From positions 1-64,000 of the forward strand of contig CAJYVD010000039.1 of NCBI GenBank assembly GCA_913778495.1: a stretch of DNA of 64,000 bases, read 5' to 3'. The notes under the pieces are model-generated. The model saw nothing but the letters and a program-made list of their open reading frames with translations. It was not told the origin of the DNA and searched no databases. The DNA is from an uncultured Pantoea sp. Lineage in GTDB: Bacteria; Pseudomonadota; Gammaproteobacteria; Enterobacterales; Enterobacteriaceae. Made by a program: the position numbers and the translations under genes. This document shows, in pieces, positions 12,222 through 25,247 of this stretch (the first letter of the stretch is position 1; each line of letters starts with the position of its first letter).

Positions 12222-13974
12222 TGGATTCCTCACTTCTGTTCTTCACAAGCTCATTCTTATCAATGGTCGGCAGCGCATCAGGTTCAATATTCATGGTGCG
12301 CAGCACGCCGCCCATGATGGCGCCAAAGACCGGTGCGGAAACCGCGCCGCCATAATATTTACCGGCCTGCGGATCGTTAATCACGACCACGAGCGCAAAG
12401 CGCGGCCGGCTCGCTGGCGCAACGCCTGCGGTATAGGCGATATATTTATTAACGTAACGCCCATCGGGCCCCACTTTTTTCGCGGTGCCGGTTTTGATCG
12501 CAATGCGGTATCCCTTGATTGCCGCTTTTACGCCGCCGCCGCCGGGCAAGGCCACACTCTCCATCATATGCATCACGGTCTTCACCAGATCTTCCGGGAA
12601 TACCCGTTCTCCCGCGACAGGTGGGTCAACTTTGGTGATAGAGAGCGGACGGTTGATGCCATAGCTGCCTATGGTTGCGTAGACACGCGCTAACTGTAAC
12701 GGCGTTACCATTAGCCCGTAGCCGAAAGAGAAGGTGGCCCTCTCTATGTCAGACCACCGTTGTTTTTGAGGGTATAAGCCACTACTCTCCCCGACCAGCC
12801 CCAAATTGGTCGGTTTTCCCAATCCAAAGCGCGCGTAAGTATCTACGAGCGCTGAGGACGGCATCGCTAACGCCAGGCGTGAAACCCCAACGTTACTCGA
12901 CTTCTGCAGTACCCCGGTCAGGGTCAATTCGTTATAGCGCGCCACATCTTTGATTTCATGGCCATTAACACGATATGGCACCGTGTTTAATACGCTGTTT
13001 TCTTTCACCACGCCGCGCTGCAGAGCCGTCATTACCACCATCGGCTTGACCGTAGAGCCGGGCTCGAAAATATCGGTAATGGCGCGGTTGCGCATGACAT
13101 CTTTGGGCGTGTTGCTCAGGTTATTCGGGTTATAAGCCGGGCTGTTAGCCATAGCCAGTACTTCGCCCGTGTTCACATCTACCAGCACGGCGGTACCGGA
13201 TTCCGCCTTGTTAAAGGCCACGGCATTGTTAAGTTCGCGGTAGACCAGCGCCTGAAGACGCTCATCAATGCTCAACGTCAAATTGTGGGCCGCGCGGCTG
13301 TCCACGGAAGAGATATCTTCAATCACGCGACCGTAGCGATCTTTACGCACGGTGCGCTCACCGGGCGAGCCAGTCAGCCACTTATCAAAACTTTTTTCAA
13401 TGCCCTCAATGCCTTGACCATCAATGTTGGTAAAACCGATAAGGTGCGCAGTCACCTGGCCTGCAGGATAGTAACGACGCGACTCTTCGCGCAGATAGAT
13501 ACCGGGCAGTTTGAGTTTTTTGACGTACTCACCAATAGCCGGGTTAACCTGGCGGGCCAGATAGATAAAGCGTCCTTTGGGATTCGCATTGATACGCGCA
13601 GCGAGCTGATCGAGGGGAATGGACAGCGCATCTGAAAGCGCTTTCCAACGGCTGTCAAGCGATACGCCGCCGTGCTCGGTTAACTCTTTTGGATCGGCCC
13701 AGATCGCATTGACCGGCACGCTGACCGCCAGTGGACGTCCAGCGCGATCGCTGATCATGCCGCGCGCAGTCGGGACTGACTGCACGCGCAGAGAGCGCAA
13801 ATCCCCCTCTTTGACCAACTTGTCCGGGCTGATCACCTGCAGCCAGGCGACACGTGATAACAAGCCTCCAAGCGCCAGCAGAATACAGCCGCACAGCAAC
13901 GCAAAACGCCAGCTTACAAAGCTGGCCTTTTCTTCCTGTTTTCTCAACTTCAGCGGTTTGCCTGCGCCACTCAT
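12208..13974 (-). CDS. ftsI: FtsI (PBP3), septal peptidoglycan transpeptidase
   Basis: 588 residues from the ATG at 13974, exactly the E. coli length; an open frame extends 18 codons upstream but into the end of ftsL and has no homology. FtsI crosslinks septal peptidoglycan. A short cytoplasmic tail and one membrane helix (about 21-40, [20 protein letters not shown]) precede the periplasmic pedestal domain. The transpeptidase domain has [10 protein letters not shown] (active serine near 307), the SSN motif in [10 protein letters not shown], and KTGTAKKV. These are the three penicillin-binding motifs in order. Confidence 0.98.
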   Translation of the reverse strand: MSGAGKPLKLRKQEEKASFVSWRFALLCGCILLALGGLLSRVAWLQVISPDKLVKEGDLRSLRVQSVPTARGMISDRAGRPLAVSVPVNAIWADPKELTEHGGVSLDSRWKALSDALSIPLDQLAARINANPKGRFIYLARQVNPAIGEYVKKLKLPGIYLREESRRYYPAGQVTAHLIGFTNIDGQGIEGIEKSFDKWLTGSPGERTVRKDRYGRVIEDISSVDSRAAHNLTLSIDERLQALVYRELNNAVAFNKAESGTAVLVDVNTGEVLAMANSPAYNPNNLSNTPKDVMRNRAITDIFEPGSTVKPMVVMTALQRGVVKENSVLNTVPYRVNGHEIKDVARYNELTLTGVLQKSSNVGVSRLALAMPSSALVDTYARFGLGKPTNLGLVGESSGLYPQKQRWSDIERATFSFGYGLMVTPLQLARVYATIGSYGINRPLSITKVDPPVAGERVFPEDLVKTVMHMMESVALPGGGGVKAAIKGYRIAIKTGTAKKVGPDGRYVNKYIAYTAGVAPASRPRFALVVVINDPQAGKYYGGAVSAPVFGAIMGGVLRTMNIEPDALPTIDKNELVKNRSEESSDRS

Positions 13975-13990
13975 TGGGGTCAGTAATTCC

Positions 13991-14311
13991 TTATTTTTGC
14001 ACCACAATATTTTCCTGAGAAGGATCAACGTGCTGCATCTGGAGCTTATCAGTTGCTATCCGCTCAACCCGGCTATGATCGCCAAGGGCATTCTCTTCCA
14101 GAATCAGGTTGCGCCATTCAATGTCCAGCGCATCACGCTCCAGCACCAGCTGCTCGCGCTGTGCCGTGAGTAAACGCGTCTTGTGCGTGGTGGTCACGAC
14201 CAAAACAGACGAGACCAGCACCGCAATCAGCAACAGCAGCGGAATTTTTCCAAACCGCAGTATATCGCCCGCAATGACGCCGGGCAGGCTGTGCCTTTCG
14301 TTACCGATCAC
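13991..14311 (-). CDS. ftsL: FtsL, divisome coiled-coil protein
   Basis: 106 residues, somewhat shorter at the N-terminus than the 121-residue E. coli protein. A short cytoplasmic part ending in [15 protein letters not shown] leads into one membrane helix (about 23-42). After it comes the heptad-patterned periplasmic segment that pairs with FtsB and binds FtsQ. The region from [19 protein letters not shown] to the C-terminus is almost identical to E. coli. The start overlaps the rsmH stop by four bases. Confidence 0.96.
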   Translation of the reverse strand: MIGNERHSLPGVIAGDILRFGKIPLLLLIAVLVSSVLVVTTTHKTRLLTAQREQLVLERDALDIEWRNLILEENALGDHSRVERIATDKLQMQHVDPSQENIVVQK

Positions 14312-15249
14312 GCGCCGGTCCTTTCAGCAATGCGCAACACGGAGCTGCGCGCGCGCGGATTTTCAGCCACCTCCGCGTCGCCAGGTATCAACTTCCCGAG
14401 CGTTTTGAGTTCGCGCCCGCCTAGTGCTTTCAACTGCGATTCCGTCATGGGAATGCCCGCCGGTACTTGCGGACCACGACTTTGGTCGCGCATAAATCGC
14501 TTCACCAGGCGGTCTTCCAGCGAATGGAAGCTGATCACCGACAGCCTGCCGCCGGGTGCCAGTACAGACAGGGCGCCTTTTAGCGCGGTCTCGATCTCTT
14601 CCAGCTCACTGTTCACCCAAATACGAATCGCTTGAAACGTGCGGGTTGCAGGATGCTTGAACTTGTCCTTTACCGGCATCGCCGCGGCAATCACAGCCGC
14701 TAACTCTTTAGTACGCGTCATCGGCTGTTCGCGGTTACGCTCAACAATGGCGCGAGCGATGCGCTTACCAAAACGCTCTTCACCAAAGGTTTTGATCACC
14801 GAGGCGATATCAGCCTCTTCGGCGGTCATCAACCATTCCGCAGCAGACTGACCGCGCGTAGGGTCCATGCGCATATCCAGAGGGCCGTCGCGCATAAATG
14901 AAAATCCGCGCTCTGCATCATCCAATTGCGGCGAAGAGACGCCTAAATCCAATAACACGCCATCAATTTTGCCGGTTAGACCGCGCGCCTCGACATATTC
15001 CGCCAGCGCAGAAAAAGGCCCGTGCACGATCGAGAAGCGGGGATCGTTGATCCCCGCCGCCGCCGCTATCGCCTGCGGGTCGCGATCGATGGCAATCAAG
15101 CGTCCGTTCTCTCCCAGCTTCGAGAGAATCAGACGTGAGTGACCGCCGCGCCCAAAAGTGCCGTCAATGTAAATGCCGTCTTCCTTGATGTTGAGGCCGT
15201 TAACCGCCTCATCGAGCAGCACTGTGGTGTGTTTAAAATTTTCCTGCAT
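14308..15249 (-). CDS. rsmH: 16S rRNA (cytosine(1402)-N4)-methyltransferase
   Basis: 313 residues, the E. coli length. RsmH uses S-adenosylmethionine to methylate N4 of C1402 in the decoding centre of 16S rRNA. The SAM-binding segment [15 protein letters not shown] follows the N-terminal [13 protein letters not shown] motif; [21 protein letters not shown] and the C-terminal [14 protein letters not shown] are family signatures. It begins three bases after the mraZ stop. Confidence 0.97.
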   Translation of the reverse strand: MQENFKHTTVLLDEAVNGLNIKEDGIYIDGTFGRGGHSRLILSKLGENGRLIAIDRDPQAIAAAAGINDPRFSIVHGPFSALAEYVEARGLTGKIDGVLLDLGVSSPQLDDAERGFSFMRDGPLDMRMDPTRGQSAAEWLMTAEEADIASVIKTFGEERFGKRIARAIVERNREQPMTRTKELAAVIAAAMPVKDKFKHPATRTFQAIRIWVNSELEEIETALKGALSVLAPGGRLSVISFHSLEDRLVKRFMRDQSRGPQVPAGIPMTESQLKALGGRELKTLGKLIPGDAEVAENPRARSSVLRIAERTGA

Positions 15250-15252
15250 AAG

Positions 15253-15711
15253 CTATAGCGACAAGTCCTGCAACCGCTCAGATAAAGGCTCCTGAGCCGA
15301 CTGTTCTGCGTCAATATCGTCCTTGACTTGTTGATACCAGGTCTGTTCATCCCACAGCTCAAACTTATTGAACTGTCCAACCAGCATCACTTCTTTGGTG
15401 AGGCCCGCATGTTGACGTAGCGTCCCCGCGAGCAACAAGCGTCCTGCATTATCCATCTGGCATTCGCTGGCATGTCCTAATAGCAGTCGCTGCACGCGAC
15501 GCTCATTGGGGTTCATGCTGGATAAGCGTGCCAGCTTTTTTTCAATGATTTCCCATTCGGGCAGGGTATAAAGCAGCAGGCAGGGTTGATGAAGGTCAAT
15601 GGTACAGACCATTTGACCCTGAGACTCTGCGACAAGCAGATCCCGGTAGCGCATTGGAACCGCCAGCCGACCTTTGCTGTCGAGATTGACTAACGTTGCT
15701 CCACGGAACAT
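15253..15711 (-). CDS. mraZ: MraZ, dcw-cluster transcriptional regulator
   Basis: 152 residues, the E. coli length, made of two AbrB-like swapped-hairpin domains. Each domain carries a GRL-type strand motif ([10 protein letters not shown] near the N-terminus and [10 protein letters not shown] near residue 90). MraZ forms ring-shaped oligomers and represses its own operon by binding a 10-bp-periodic array of TGGGN-like boxes. Such an array lies 20-55 bp upstream of this start. It is the first gene of the dcw cluster. Confidence 0.97.
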   Translation of the reverse strand: MFRGATLVNLDSKGRLAVPMRYRDLLVAESQGQMVCTIDLHQPCLLLYTLPEWEIIEKKLARLSSMNPNERRVQRLLLGHASECQMDNAGRLLLAGTLRQHAGLTKEVMLVGQFNKFELWDEQTWYQQVKDDIDAEQSAQEPLSERLQDLSL

Positions 15712-15730
15712 GCCAGCCCTACCCCTCAGT

Positions 15731-15765
15731 CACCCGTTTTCACCACTTTATCCCACTTTTTACCA
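15731..15765 (-). promoter_or_regulatory. MraZ box array upstream of mraZ
   Basis: Reading the minus strand, four five-base units, TGGTA, TGGGA, TGGTG and GGGTG, start exactly ten bases apart, with AT-rich five-base spacers (AAAAG, TAAAG, AAAAC). Known MraZ operators in E. coli are TGGGN direct repeats with five-base spacers between Pmra and mraZ. One unit is a perfect TGGGN match and the others are close. The array sits just downstream of the predicted -10, as expected for autorepression. Confidence 0.8.
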
Positions 15766-15772
15766 CGAAACG

Positions 15773-15802
15773 AGTTTACGGAGCCGATGAAATCCTTGTC
15801 AA
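15773..15802 (-). promoter_or_regulatory. Pmra, sigma-70 promoter of the dcw cluster
   Basis: On the minus strand a perfect -35 hexamer TTGACA (15802-15797) and a -10-like TAAACT (15778-15773) are separated by 18 bp. The position, about 60-90 bp upstream of mraZ and directly before the MraZ boxes, matches the known location of the main dcw promoter in E. coli. Confidence 0.75.
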
Positions 15803-16201
15803 GCCGCAACGGTAGGTGAATATCACTCTTTACAAGGGGATGAATTATTCAGGCGAGGCCGTAGTAAAAAATAAAAGACAAATTTAAAAAATTAACCTAA
15901 TGAATAGTGGAATAAAAATCTTTCTATTTTGGTAAATGGCGAAAATTAAAGCGTTTGCCCGCTGCGACATATTTAGCCAGAAGAAGCCGATGCGCGCTGC
16001 ATTTTAGGGGATTTCTGAATCGAAGCCCAGCGCTCATGCGGGCACGCCGTGTAGCGTAAGGCTGAAGTTGTAAACAATTAAGAAAATTGCTGCAATTTAA
16101 TTTGTTAGCCAAGATGGTCTTAATTTATGCAGCCTCTTGAGCGCGACTAACACAATAATTGATGGCGAATAAATCCGCGTGGGCAATCTCTGCCCACACT
16201 T
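15803..16201. other. AT-rich cra-mraZ intergenic region
   Basis: About 400 bp upstream of Pmra and downstream of cra, markedly more AT rich than the flanking genes (for example the A-rich run at 15863-15905). The only open frame (15924-16112, minus) shows no start signal or recognisable product. A partial Cra-like half site, CTGAATCGAA, is at 16014-16023, but its other half is poor. No hairpin terminator for cra is obvious. Confidence 0.5.
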
Positions 16202-17212
16202 TCATTTAGCTCGGCGGCTCAATTGACCGCGACGGAATAAATTACGTCGAATGCGCGTTAATCCGGGTTTCGGTTTACGAGGCTCATCTAATGAAGCCAA
16301 GACTAATTCCAGCACGCGCTCGGCAACGTCTCGGTGGCGTTGACCTACCGCCAGCACGGGGCATTCAAGAAAATCTAATAACTCATGGTCGCCGAATGTC
16401 GCGATCGCCAAATCGGTCGGCAGTCGCCCATCGCGCTTCAATGCCACATCCATGACTCCCTGCAATAAACCAAAAGAGGTAGTAAAGAGCGCGTCGGGCA
16501 TAGGGTTTTCGTCAAGATAGCGCTCAAACAGCGTTGCCGCCGCCGCGCGATCAAAACTGTTGCAGTAAATGTAATGAATGGGCCGCGGGTCGTCTTTCCA
16601 GGCTTCCCGGAACCCCATTTCACGTAGAAAACTGACCGAAAGTTCAGGCAGCGCGCCGAGAAACAGCACGTTTTTCAGCGGCAGCTGACGCAATTCAGCT
16701 GCCAGCGTGCAGGCATCGTCCTGATCGGCCCCCACCACGCTGGTGAAGTGTTCACGATCCAGCGCGCGGTCCAGCGCAATAATGGGCAAGGCGTTGTTGA
16801 TCCAGCGCTGGTAGAACGGATGTTCCGGCGGCAGTGAAGTGGAGACAATAATGGCGTCGACCTGGCGCTGCAGCAAATGCTCAATACAGCGCATCTCGTT
16901 ATCGGGCTGATCCTCTGAGCAGGCGATCAACAGCTGGTAGCCGCGCTGACGCGCCTGACGCTCCAGATAGTTTGCAATACGCGTGTAGCTGGTGTTTTCC
17001 AGATCGGGGATCACCAGCCCAATTGAGCGCGTTCGTCCGGCACGTAAGCCCGCCGCCACCGCATTAGGGTGGTAGTTGTACTCGCGCACCACCGCCATAA
17101 CTTTCTCAACGGTTTTTTCGCTGACACGATACTGCCGTGCTTTACCGTTTATAACGTAGCTGGCTGTCGTTCGCGACACACCTGCCAGGCGCGCAATTTC
17201 ATCGAGTTTCAC
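16202..17212 (-). CDS. cra: Cra (FruR), catabolite repressor/activator
   Basis: 336 residues, two more than E. coli. It is a LacI-family regulator that represses glycolytic genes and activates gluconeogenic ones; fructose-1-phosphate releases it from DNA. The N-terminal helix-turn-helix and hinge ([20 protein letters not shown], then the [15 protein letters not shown] segment) are nearly identical to E. coli, followed by the periplasmic-binding-like effector domain from about residue 60 ([15 protein letters not shown]). It stands alone between ilvH and mraZ as in E. coli. Confidence 0.97.
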   Translation of the reverse strand: MKLDEIARLAGVSRTTASYVINGKARQYRVSEKTVEKVMAVVREYNYHPNAVAAGLRAGRTRSIGLVIPDLENTSYTRIANYLERQARQRGYQLLIACSEDQPDNEMRCIEHLLQRQVDAIIVSTSLPPEHPFYQRWINNALPIIALDRALDREHFTSVVGADQDDACTLAAELRQLPLKNVLFLGALPELSVSFLREMGFREAWKDDPRPIHYIYCNSFDRAAAATLFERYLDENPMPDALFTTSFGLLQGVMDVALKRDGRLPTDLAIATFGDHELLDFLECPVLAVGQRHRDVAERVLELVLASLDEPRKPKPGLTRIRRNLFRRGQLSRRAK

Positions 17213-17353
17213 GATAACACCTTCATTCTCAGAAGCCAGGCCTTGCGGAAATATCCGCAGAGTAGCTAAGGATAAAACGTTTGTAACATCTAACCGCAGA
17301 AGTCCACGTTGAGCAACCGCTTTTGTCCGGCAAACTCAGGCTACGCATAAAAT

Positions 17354-17380
17354 AAAAAAACCCGACATTACGTCGGGTTA
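17354..17380 (-). terminator. Rho-independent terminator of ilvIH
   Basis: On the minus strand the stem ACCCGAC/GTCGGGT, with a GTAAT loop, is followed by a run of seven T residues. It lies about 30 bp after the ilvH stop codon. Confidence 0.88.
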
Positions 17381-17409
17381 GCTTCATTTAATTGGTGCAT
17401 ATACAGCGA

Positions 17410-17901
17410 TCAGCGCATAACGCGGTCGCCCCGTGAAACGCCCACGATGCCCGAGCGCGCCACTTCAACAATCTCTGCCACTTCACGCACCGTATTCAGG
17501 AAGGCGTCCAGTTTGTCGCTGGTGCCCGCCAGCTGAACCGTGTACAGCGTCGGCGTGACGTCAACGATATGGCCGCGGAAAATTTCAGCGCTGCGCTTTA
17601 CCTCTTCGCGGCCGTATCCGCTGGCCTGAATTTTCACCAGCATGATTTCACGCTCAACGTAGGCGCCCTGCCCCAACTCGCTGACGCGCAGAACGTCCAC
17701 CAGCTTGTGCAGCTGTTTTTCAATCTGCTCCAGCACTTTTTCGTCGCCCACGGTCTGGATGGTCATGCGCGACAGGGTAGGATCGTCGGTTGGCGCAACC
17801 GTCAGGCTTTCAATATTGTAACCACGCTGAGAAAACAGCCCGACCACGCGGGACAATGCGCCGGATTCGTTCTCCAGCAGAACCGATAAAACACGACGCA
17901 T
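17410..17901 (-). CDS. ilvH: Acetolactate synthase III small (regulatory) subunit
   Basis: 163 residues from the ATG giving [12 protein letters not shown], the E. coli length; the frame is open ten codons further upstream but that overlaps ilvI. IlvH binds IlvI, raises its activity and gives valine feedback inhibition. The N-terminal ACT domain (residues 4-78, with [20 protein letters not shown]) binds valine; the C-terminal ferredoxin-like domain follows. It begins two bases after the ilvI stop, so the subunits are coexpressed. Confidence 0.97.
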   Translation of the reverse strand: MRRVLSVLLENESGALSRVVGLFSQRGYNIESLTVAPTDDPTLSRMTIQTVGDEKVLEQIEKQLHKLVDVLRVSELGQGAYVEREIMLVKIQASGYGREEVKRSAEIFRGHIVDVTPTLYTVQLAGTSDKLDAFLNTVREVAEIVEVARSGIVGVSRGDRVMR

Positions 17902-17903
17902 AA

Positions 17904-19628
17904 TTATGTCCTCTCCGTTTTGCTCAACCACATCTCATCCATCGCGCCACCGCGAATTTGCATCGGGTAAACGTGTTCACTGCCATCCACCGTGACGTCA
18001 ACGAAGACCAAGCGGCCTTTTGCCAGGATATCCAGCGCTAACTGCAACTTCTCTTCCAGCTCAGCCGGATGCTGAATCGCAATGCCAACATGACCATAAG
18101 CTTCTGCAAGGCGCACAAAATCAGGCAGCGACTCCATATAGGATTGCGAATGACGGCCAGAATAAATCATGTCTTGCCACTGCTTAACCATGCCGAGGAA
18201 GCGGTTATTCAAGTTCAATACCAGTACCGGCAGATCATATTGCAGTGCGGTAGAGAGCTCCTGAATATTCATCTGAATACTGCCGTCACCCGTCACACAA
18301 ATCACCGTTTCATCAGGCAGCGCCATTTTAACGCCCAGCGCGGCAGGCAGGCCGAAGCCCATGGTGCCGAGACCGCCTGAGTTGATCCAGCGACGCGGTT
18401 TATCAAACTGATAATAGAGCGCGGCAAACATCTGATGCTGCCCCACATCAGAGGTGACGTAGGCGTCTCCGTGGGTTAAACGGCAGATGGTTTCAATGAC
18501 TGCCTGCGGTTTGATCTTTTCGCTGGTGCGATCGAACGCCAGGCAGTTGCGGCTGCGCCAGCCCTCAATGGCTTGCCACCAGTCGCGCAGGCTATCTAAC
18601 TGTTGCTGCGGCTCACTTTGCGCCAGCAGCTCCAGCATCTGCACGAGCGTTTGTCTGGCATCGCCCACAATCGGGATATCAGCACTCACGGTTTTTGATA
18701 TCGACGTTGGATCAACATCAATGTGCATAATGGTGGCGTTGGGGCAATACTTCGCCAGATTATTGGTGGTGCGATCGTCAAACCGCACGCCAATACCGAA
18801 AATCAGATCGGCGTTGTGCATGGTCATGTTGGCTTCGTAGGTGCCGTGCATGCCCAGCATCCCCACGCACTGACGGTGCGTGCCGGGAAAAGCCCCCAGT
18901 CCCATCAGCGATGTGGTCACAGGAATGTTTAACTTTTCCGCCAGCTGCAGTAACTCAGCTTCACAGCCAGAGGTGATTGCGCCGCCGCCCGCGTAAATCA
19001 CGGGTTTGTGCGCAGCCAGCAGCGTTTGTAACGCTCGCTTGATCTGCCCTTTGTGGCCCTGAATGGTCGGATTGTAAGAGCGCATGCTCACGGTTTCGGG
19101 CCAAACATAAGGCAGTTTATTGGCAGGGTTCAGAATGTCTTTTGGCAGATCGATAACAACCGGGCCGGGACGACCGCTGGCGGCCAGCCAAAAGGCTTTT
19201 TTCAGGACTGTCGGGATCTCTTCCGTGTTTTTCACCAAAAAGCTGTGTTTTACCACGGGGCGGGAAATACCGACCATGTCGCACTCCTGGAAGGCGTCAT
19301 AGCCAATCAGCGAAGACGGAACCTGCCCTGAGAGAATCACCAGCGGGATCGAATCCATATAGGCGGTCGCAATTCCCGTGATAGCGTTGGTTGCGCCTGG
19401 GCCTGACGTCACCAGCACCACGCCGACTTCGCCGGTCGCGCGTGCCAGACCATCAGCCATATGCACGGCGCCCTGCTCGTGACGCACCAGCACGTGGTCA
19501 ATGCCACCGACCGTTTGCAGCGCATCGTAAATGTCGAGCACCGCTCCGCCCGGATAGCCGAATACTTGCTTTACGCCCTGATCGATTAACGAACGGACGA
19601 CCATTTCGGCTCCTGACAACATCTCCAT
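17904..19628 (-). CDS. ilvI: Acetolactate synthase III large (catalytic) subunit
   Basis: 574 residues from [11 protein letters not shown], the E. coli length, preceded by a GGAGG-type ribosome site. It is a thiamine-diphosphate and FAD enzyme that condenses pyruvate units or pyruvate with 2-oxobutyrate in valine, leucine and isoleucine synthesis. The catalytic glutamate lies in [15 protein letters not shown]. The ThDP/Mg site is the [12 protein letters not shown] motif near residue 430. FAD-binding and central domains are intact. Transcription starts in the ilvIH-leu spacer, which in E. coli contains Lrp sites. Confidence 0.97.
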   Translation of the reverse strand: MEMLSGAEMVVRSLIDQGVKQVFGYPGGAVLDIYDALQTVGGIDHVLVRHEQGAVHMADGLARATGEVGVVLVTSGPGATNAITGIATAYMDSIPLVILSGQVPSSLIGYDAFQECDMVGISRPVVKHSFLVKNTEEIPTVLKKAFWLAASGRPGPVVIDLPKDILNPANKLPYVWPETVSMRSYNPTIQGHKGQIKRALQTLLAAHKPVIYAGGGAITSGCEAELLQLAEKLNIPVTTSLMGLGAFPGTHRQCVGMLGMHGTYEANMTMHNADLIFGIGVRFDDRTTNNLAKYCPNATIMHIDVDPTSISKTVSADIPIVGDARQTLVQMLELLAQSEPQQQLDSLRDWWQAIEGWRSRNCLAFDRTSEKIKPQAVIETICRLTHGDAYVTSDVGQHQMFAALYYQFDKPRRWINSGGLGTMGFGLPAALGVKMALPDETVICVTGDGSIQMNIQELSTALQYDLPVLVLNLNNRFLGMVKQWQDMIYSGRHSQSYMESLPDFVRLAEAYGHVGIAIQHPAELEEKLQLALDILAKGRLVFVDVTVDGSEHVYPMQIRGGAMDEMWLSKTERT

Positions 19629-20300
19629 TTTCTGCCTCCAGGCGTCAGGAAAGAAGGTCAACGACGCGCATTATCCCTGCGTCATTTACCTCCCGACCTC
19701 TATTCGCCAATTAAGATCAAAACCTTATGTTTATGCTCGAAAGAGAGAATTCATTTCTGTCTTCCAGGTACAGGGAGTCTACTTGCGTTGATTCTTTTGA
19801 GAGTAGGTCGATTACCATAACCGCAGAAAACTCTGCCTGCAAACACCGCCCTTGCCCGCACGGTGTAATTCGGCAGAAAAGGCTCTAACACGCCCGATTA
19901 GCGCGCGAGGAATTAACTAATGCCTTGCGATAACCACAGATGAAAATGCTGGATACGACATTATTTGCAGCGTCTTCTAAGAAATAGGATTTTTATATTG
20001 CCCGCATACTCAGGCCACAATTTCCTGCGTTCATAAGTTTATGGCGAGATTATCTCCCGATTCAGGATCTCACATCACAATCTGCTGACAAACCAGTTTT
20101 GTCTTGATTCTGCCACACGCAGCAATGTTAATAAAAACCCATTAATTACATAAAGTTATGATGAAACCATTATTTGGCCTTTTCATCCATTCAGCGTTAA
20201 CCGCTTATTTTATCAGTCGATTAACATCAATACGCTGCCTGGACAATTATTCTTAGAATATCGCCCTGATATCCCCTGCAAATTGCCCTTACTTTCAGGG
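19629..20300. other. leu-ilvIH spacer without leuO
   Basis: About 670 bp between ilvI and the leu promoter hold no gene of normal size. In E. coli this divergent spacer carries leuO, a LysR-family regulator of over 300 residues that cannot fit here. The region is AT rich toward the leu side. It contains a symmetric nested inverted repeat at 19832-19877 and should contain the ilvIH promoter, which I could not place confidently. Confidence 0.7.
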
Positions 20301-20329
20301 TTGACAAGCCATACTGATTCCAGTACCAA
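20301..20329 (+). promoter_or_regulatory. Promoter of the leu operon
   Basis: A perfect -35 TTGACA (20301-20306) is followed after 17 bp by a weak -10-like TACCAA (20324-20329). This resembles the E. coli leu promoter, which also pairs a perfect -35 with a CCAGTAAC-type -10 region. It lies 33 bp before leuL. Confidence 0.65.
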
Positions 20330-20361
20330 TATGTGCATCATTAAATTTCGGGGTTTGAGCC

Positions 20362-20445
20362 ATGTTCCGTTTTTCTCGCCTACTTGGTCTACTACTTAAC
20401 GCATCCAGTTTGCGCGGTAGACTCGTGGGCGAAAACGAGAATTGA
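20362..20445 (+). CDS. leuL: leu operon leader peptide
   Basis: A 27-codon frame beginning MFRFSRLLGLLLNASSLRGR. It includes Leu-Leu-Gly-Leu-Leu-Leu written with CTA, CTT, CTA, CTA, CTT, dominated by the rare leucine codon CTA. The GLLLNASSLRGR core is very close to the E. coli LeuL peptide. Ribosome stalling at these codons when leucyl-tRNA is scarce prevents formation of the terminator at 20471-20495. The gene is too short for usual annotation thresholds. Confidence 0.9.
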   Translation: MFRFSRLLGLLLNASSLRGRLVGENEN

Positions 20446-20465
20446 TTCGAACCCACTGACAGTTT

Positions 20466-20496
20466 AAAAACCCGCGCCACTGCGCGGGTTTTTTTA
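20466..20496 (+). terminator. leu attenuator
   Basis: The hairpin CCCGCGC-CACT-GCGCGGG (20471-20488) is followed by seven T residues. It stands between leuL and leuA and is the attenuator expected for leucine-controlled transcription. Confidence 0.92.
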
Positions 20497-20538
20497 TGCT
20501 CGTTGCACCGGCGAAGTCAATGTAAAAGGAAGAGCACC

Positions 20539-23195
<2,657 letters not shown>

Positions 23196-23199
23196 CAAA

Positions 23200-24606
23200 A
23201 TGAAAAGCTTATACCAGAAGTTATTTGATGCTCATGTCGTTCACGAAGCGCCCAACGAAACGCCGCTGCTGTATATCGATCGCCATCTGATCCATGAAGT
23301 CACCTCACCGCAGGCGTTCGACGGCCTGCGCGCACACGGCCGCAAAGTGCGCCAGCCTGAGAAAACGTTCGCGACCATGGATCACAACGTTTCTACCCAG
23401 ACCAAAGACATCAACGCGTCGGGTGAGATGGCGCGTATTCAGATGCAGGAGCTGATGAAGAACTGCGACGAGTTCGGTATCCAGCTGTATGACCTGAACC
23501 ATCCCTTCCAGGGCATCGTCCACGTTATTGGCCCTGAGCAAGGCATGACGCTGCCCGGCATGACCATTGTCTGCGGCGATTCTCACACCGCCACGCACGG
23601 CGCGTTTGGCGCGCTGGCCTTTGGTATCGGGACGTCAGAAGTTGAGCACGTGTTTGCCACGCAAACCCTGAAGCAGGGCCGTGCCAAAACCATGAAGATT
23701 GAAGTGCGGGGCCACGCGGCGCCCGGCATCACCGCCAAAGACATTGTGCTGGCTATTATTGGCAAAACCGGCAGCGCCGGCGGCACCGGCCACGTGGTTG
23801 AGTTCTGTGGCGAGGCCATCGAAGCGCTGAGCATGGAAGGCCGTATGACGCTGTGCAATATGGCGATTGAAATGGGTGCCAAAGCAGGCCTGGTGGCGCC
23901 GGACGACACGACCTTCGCCTATCTCAAAGACAAGCAGTTTGCGCCGAAAGGCGACGACTGGGAGCAGGCGGTCGCCTACTGGCGCACGCTGAAGTCGGAT
24001 AGCGATGCCAAATTCGATACCGTAGTTACCCTGAACGCTGCCGATATCGCGCCGCAGGTCACCTGGGGCACCAATCCTGGTCAGGTGATGGCGGTTGACC
24101 AGGCGATTCCCAACCCGCAGCAGTTCGCCGACCCCGTCGAGCGCGCCTCAGCAGAGAAAGCGCTGGCGTACATGGATCTCAAGCCGGGCATCCGCCTCAC
24201 CGATGTCGCCATCGATAAAGTGTTTATCGGCTCGTGCACCAACTCGCGCATTGAAGACTTACGCGCTGCCGCTGCCATTGCCAAAGGCCGCAAAGTCGCA
24301 CCGGGCGTGGTCGCCATGGTCGTGCCCGGTTCCGGCCCGGTAAAAGCCCAGGCGGAAGCCGAAGGGTTAGACAAAATTTTCCTCGACGCGGGCTTCGAAT
24401 GGCGCCTGCCGGGGTGCTCCATGTGCCTGGCGATGAACAACGACCGTTTAAATCCCGGCGAGCGCTGCGCCTCCACCAGCAACCGCAACTTTGAAGGCCG
24501 TCAGGGCCGCGGCGGTCGTACGCATTTGGTGAGTCCGGCCATGGCCGCCGCCGCCGCCGTAACCGGTCGCTTTGCCGACATTCGTGAACTGACTCAGGGA
24601 GCTTAA
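23200..24606 (+). CDS. leuC: 3-isopropylmalate dehydratase large subunit
   Basis: 468 residues from [13 protein letters not shown]; a longer frame overlapping leuB by 29 bp lacks homology at its start. With LeuD it isomerises 2- to 3-isopropylmalate. The three cysteines that bind the [4Fe-4S] cluster are visible: [13 protein letters not shown] and, about 60 residues later, the pair in [12 protein letters not shown]. It begins four bases after leuB and is followed by leuD after four bases. Confidence 0.97.
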   Translation: MKSLYQKLFDAHVVHEAPNETPLLYIDRHLIHEVTSPQAFDGLRAHGRKVRQPEKTFATMDHNVSTQTKDINASGEMARIQMQELMKNCDEFGIQLYDLNHPFQGIVHVIGPEQGMTLPGMTIVCGDSHTATHGAFGALAFGIGTSEVEHVFATQTLKQGRAKTMKIEVRGHAAPGITAKDIVLAIIGKTGSAGGTGHVVEFCGEAIEALSMEGRMTLCNMAIEMGAKAGLVAPDDTTFAYLKDKQFAPKGDDWEQAVAYWRTLKSDSDAKFDTVVTLNAADIAPQVTWGTNPGQVMAVDQAIPNPQQFADPVERASAEKALAYMDLKPGIRLTDVAIDKVFIGSCTNSRIEDLRAAAAIAKGRKVAPGVVAMVVPGSGPVKAQAEAEGLDKIFLDAGFEWRLPGCSMCLAMNNDRLNPGERCASTSNRNFEGRQGRGGRTHLVSPAMAAAAAVTGRFADIRELTQGA

Positions 24607-24610
24607 CGCC

Positions 24611-25216
24611 ATGGCGAACAAATTTACGCAACACACTGGCATTGTGGCCCCGCTGGATGCGGCCAATGTTGATACCGACGCCATCATTCCCAAGCAGTTT
24701 TTGCAGAAAGTGACGCGTACCGGTTTCGGCGCCCATCTGTTCCACGACTGGCGCTTCGATGACGACGCAGGTACGCAGCCCACCGCGAGCTTTGTCCTCA
24801 ATAAGCCGGAGTTTCAGGGTGCCAGCATCTTACTCGCGCGGGAAAACTTCGGCTGTGGCTCATCGCGCGAACATGCGCCCTGGGCGCTGACCGACTTTGG
24901 TTTCCACGTGGTGATCGCGCCCAGCTTCGCCGATATTTTCTACGGCAACAGCTTTAACAACCAGCTGCTGCCGGTCACGCTGAGTGAAGAGGAGGTTGAC
25001 GCCCTGTTCAACCTCGTGGCCGCGCAGCCCGGTATCCGCTTTACCGTCGACCTGGAAGCGCAAACCGTGACCGCGGGCGATAAGACTTACAGCTTCAACA
25101 TTGACGGCTTCCGCCGCCACTGCATGATTAACGGCCTCGACAGCATTGGTCTGACGCTGCAGCACGAGGCGTCTATCGCCAATTACGAAGCTAACCAGCC
25201 GGCATTCTTACGTTAA
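24611..25216 (+). CDS. leuD: 3-isopropylmalate dehydratase small subunit
   Basis: 201 residues, the E. coli length. LeuD forms the heterodimer with LeuC and supplies the swivelling substrate-binding domain. The aconitase-swivel signature is present as [19 protein letters not shown] in the middle of the chain. It is the last gene of the leu operon; a hairpin follows the stop codon. Confidence 0.98.
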   Translation: MANKFTQHTGIVAPLDAANVDTDAIIPKQFLQKVTRTGFGAHLFHDWRFDDDAGTQPTASFVLNKPEFQGASILLARENFGCGSSREHAPWALTDFGFHVVIAPSFADIFYGNSFNNQLLPVTLSEEEVDALFNLVAAQPGIRFTVDLEAQTVTAGDKTYSFNIDGFRRHCMINGLDSIGLTLQHEASIANYEANQPAFLR

Positions 25217-25222
25217 TTGCAA

Positions 25223-25243
25223 AAGGGCGACCTCGTCGCCCTT
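25223..25243. terminator. Hairpin between convergent leuD and setA
   Basis: AAGGGCGA-CCTCG-TCGCCCTT forms an eight-pair stem six bases after the leuD stop. The T stretch on the plus strand is short (CTTCTCG) and the A stretch on the left is AAAA, so it may serve either convergent gene. Confidence 0.6.
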
Positions 25244-25247
25244 CTCG

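Noticed and set aside
16014..16030. Possible Cra operator (CTGAATCGAA half site) between cra and mraZ
   Set aside because: Only one half matches the Cra consensus; the second half is poor, so I do not list it as a site.
15924..16112. 62-codon frame in the cra-mraZ gap
   Set aside because: No ribosome site, no recognisable product and AT-rich biased composition; most likely chance.
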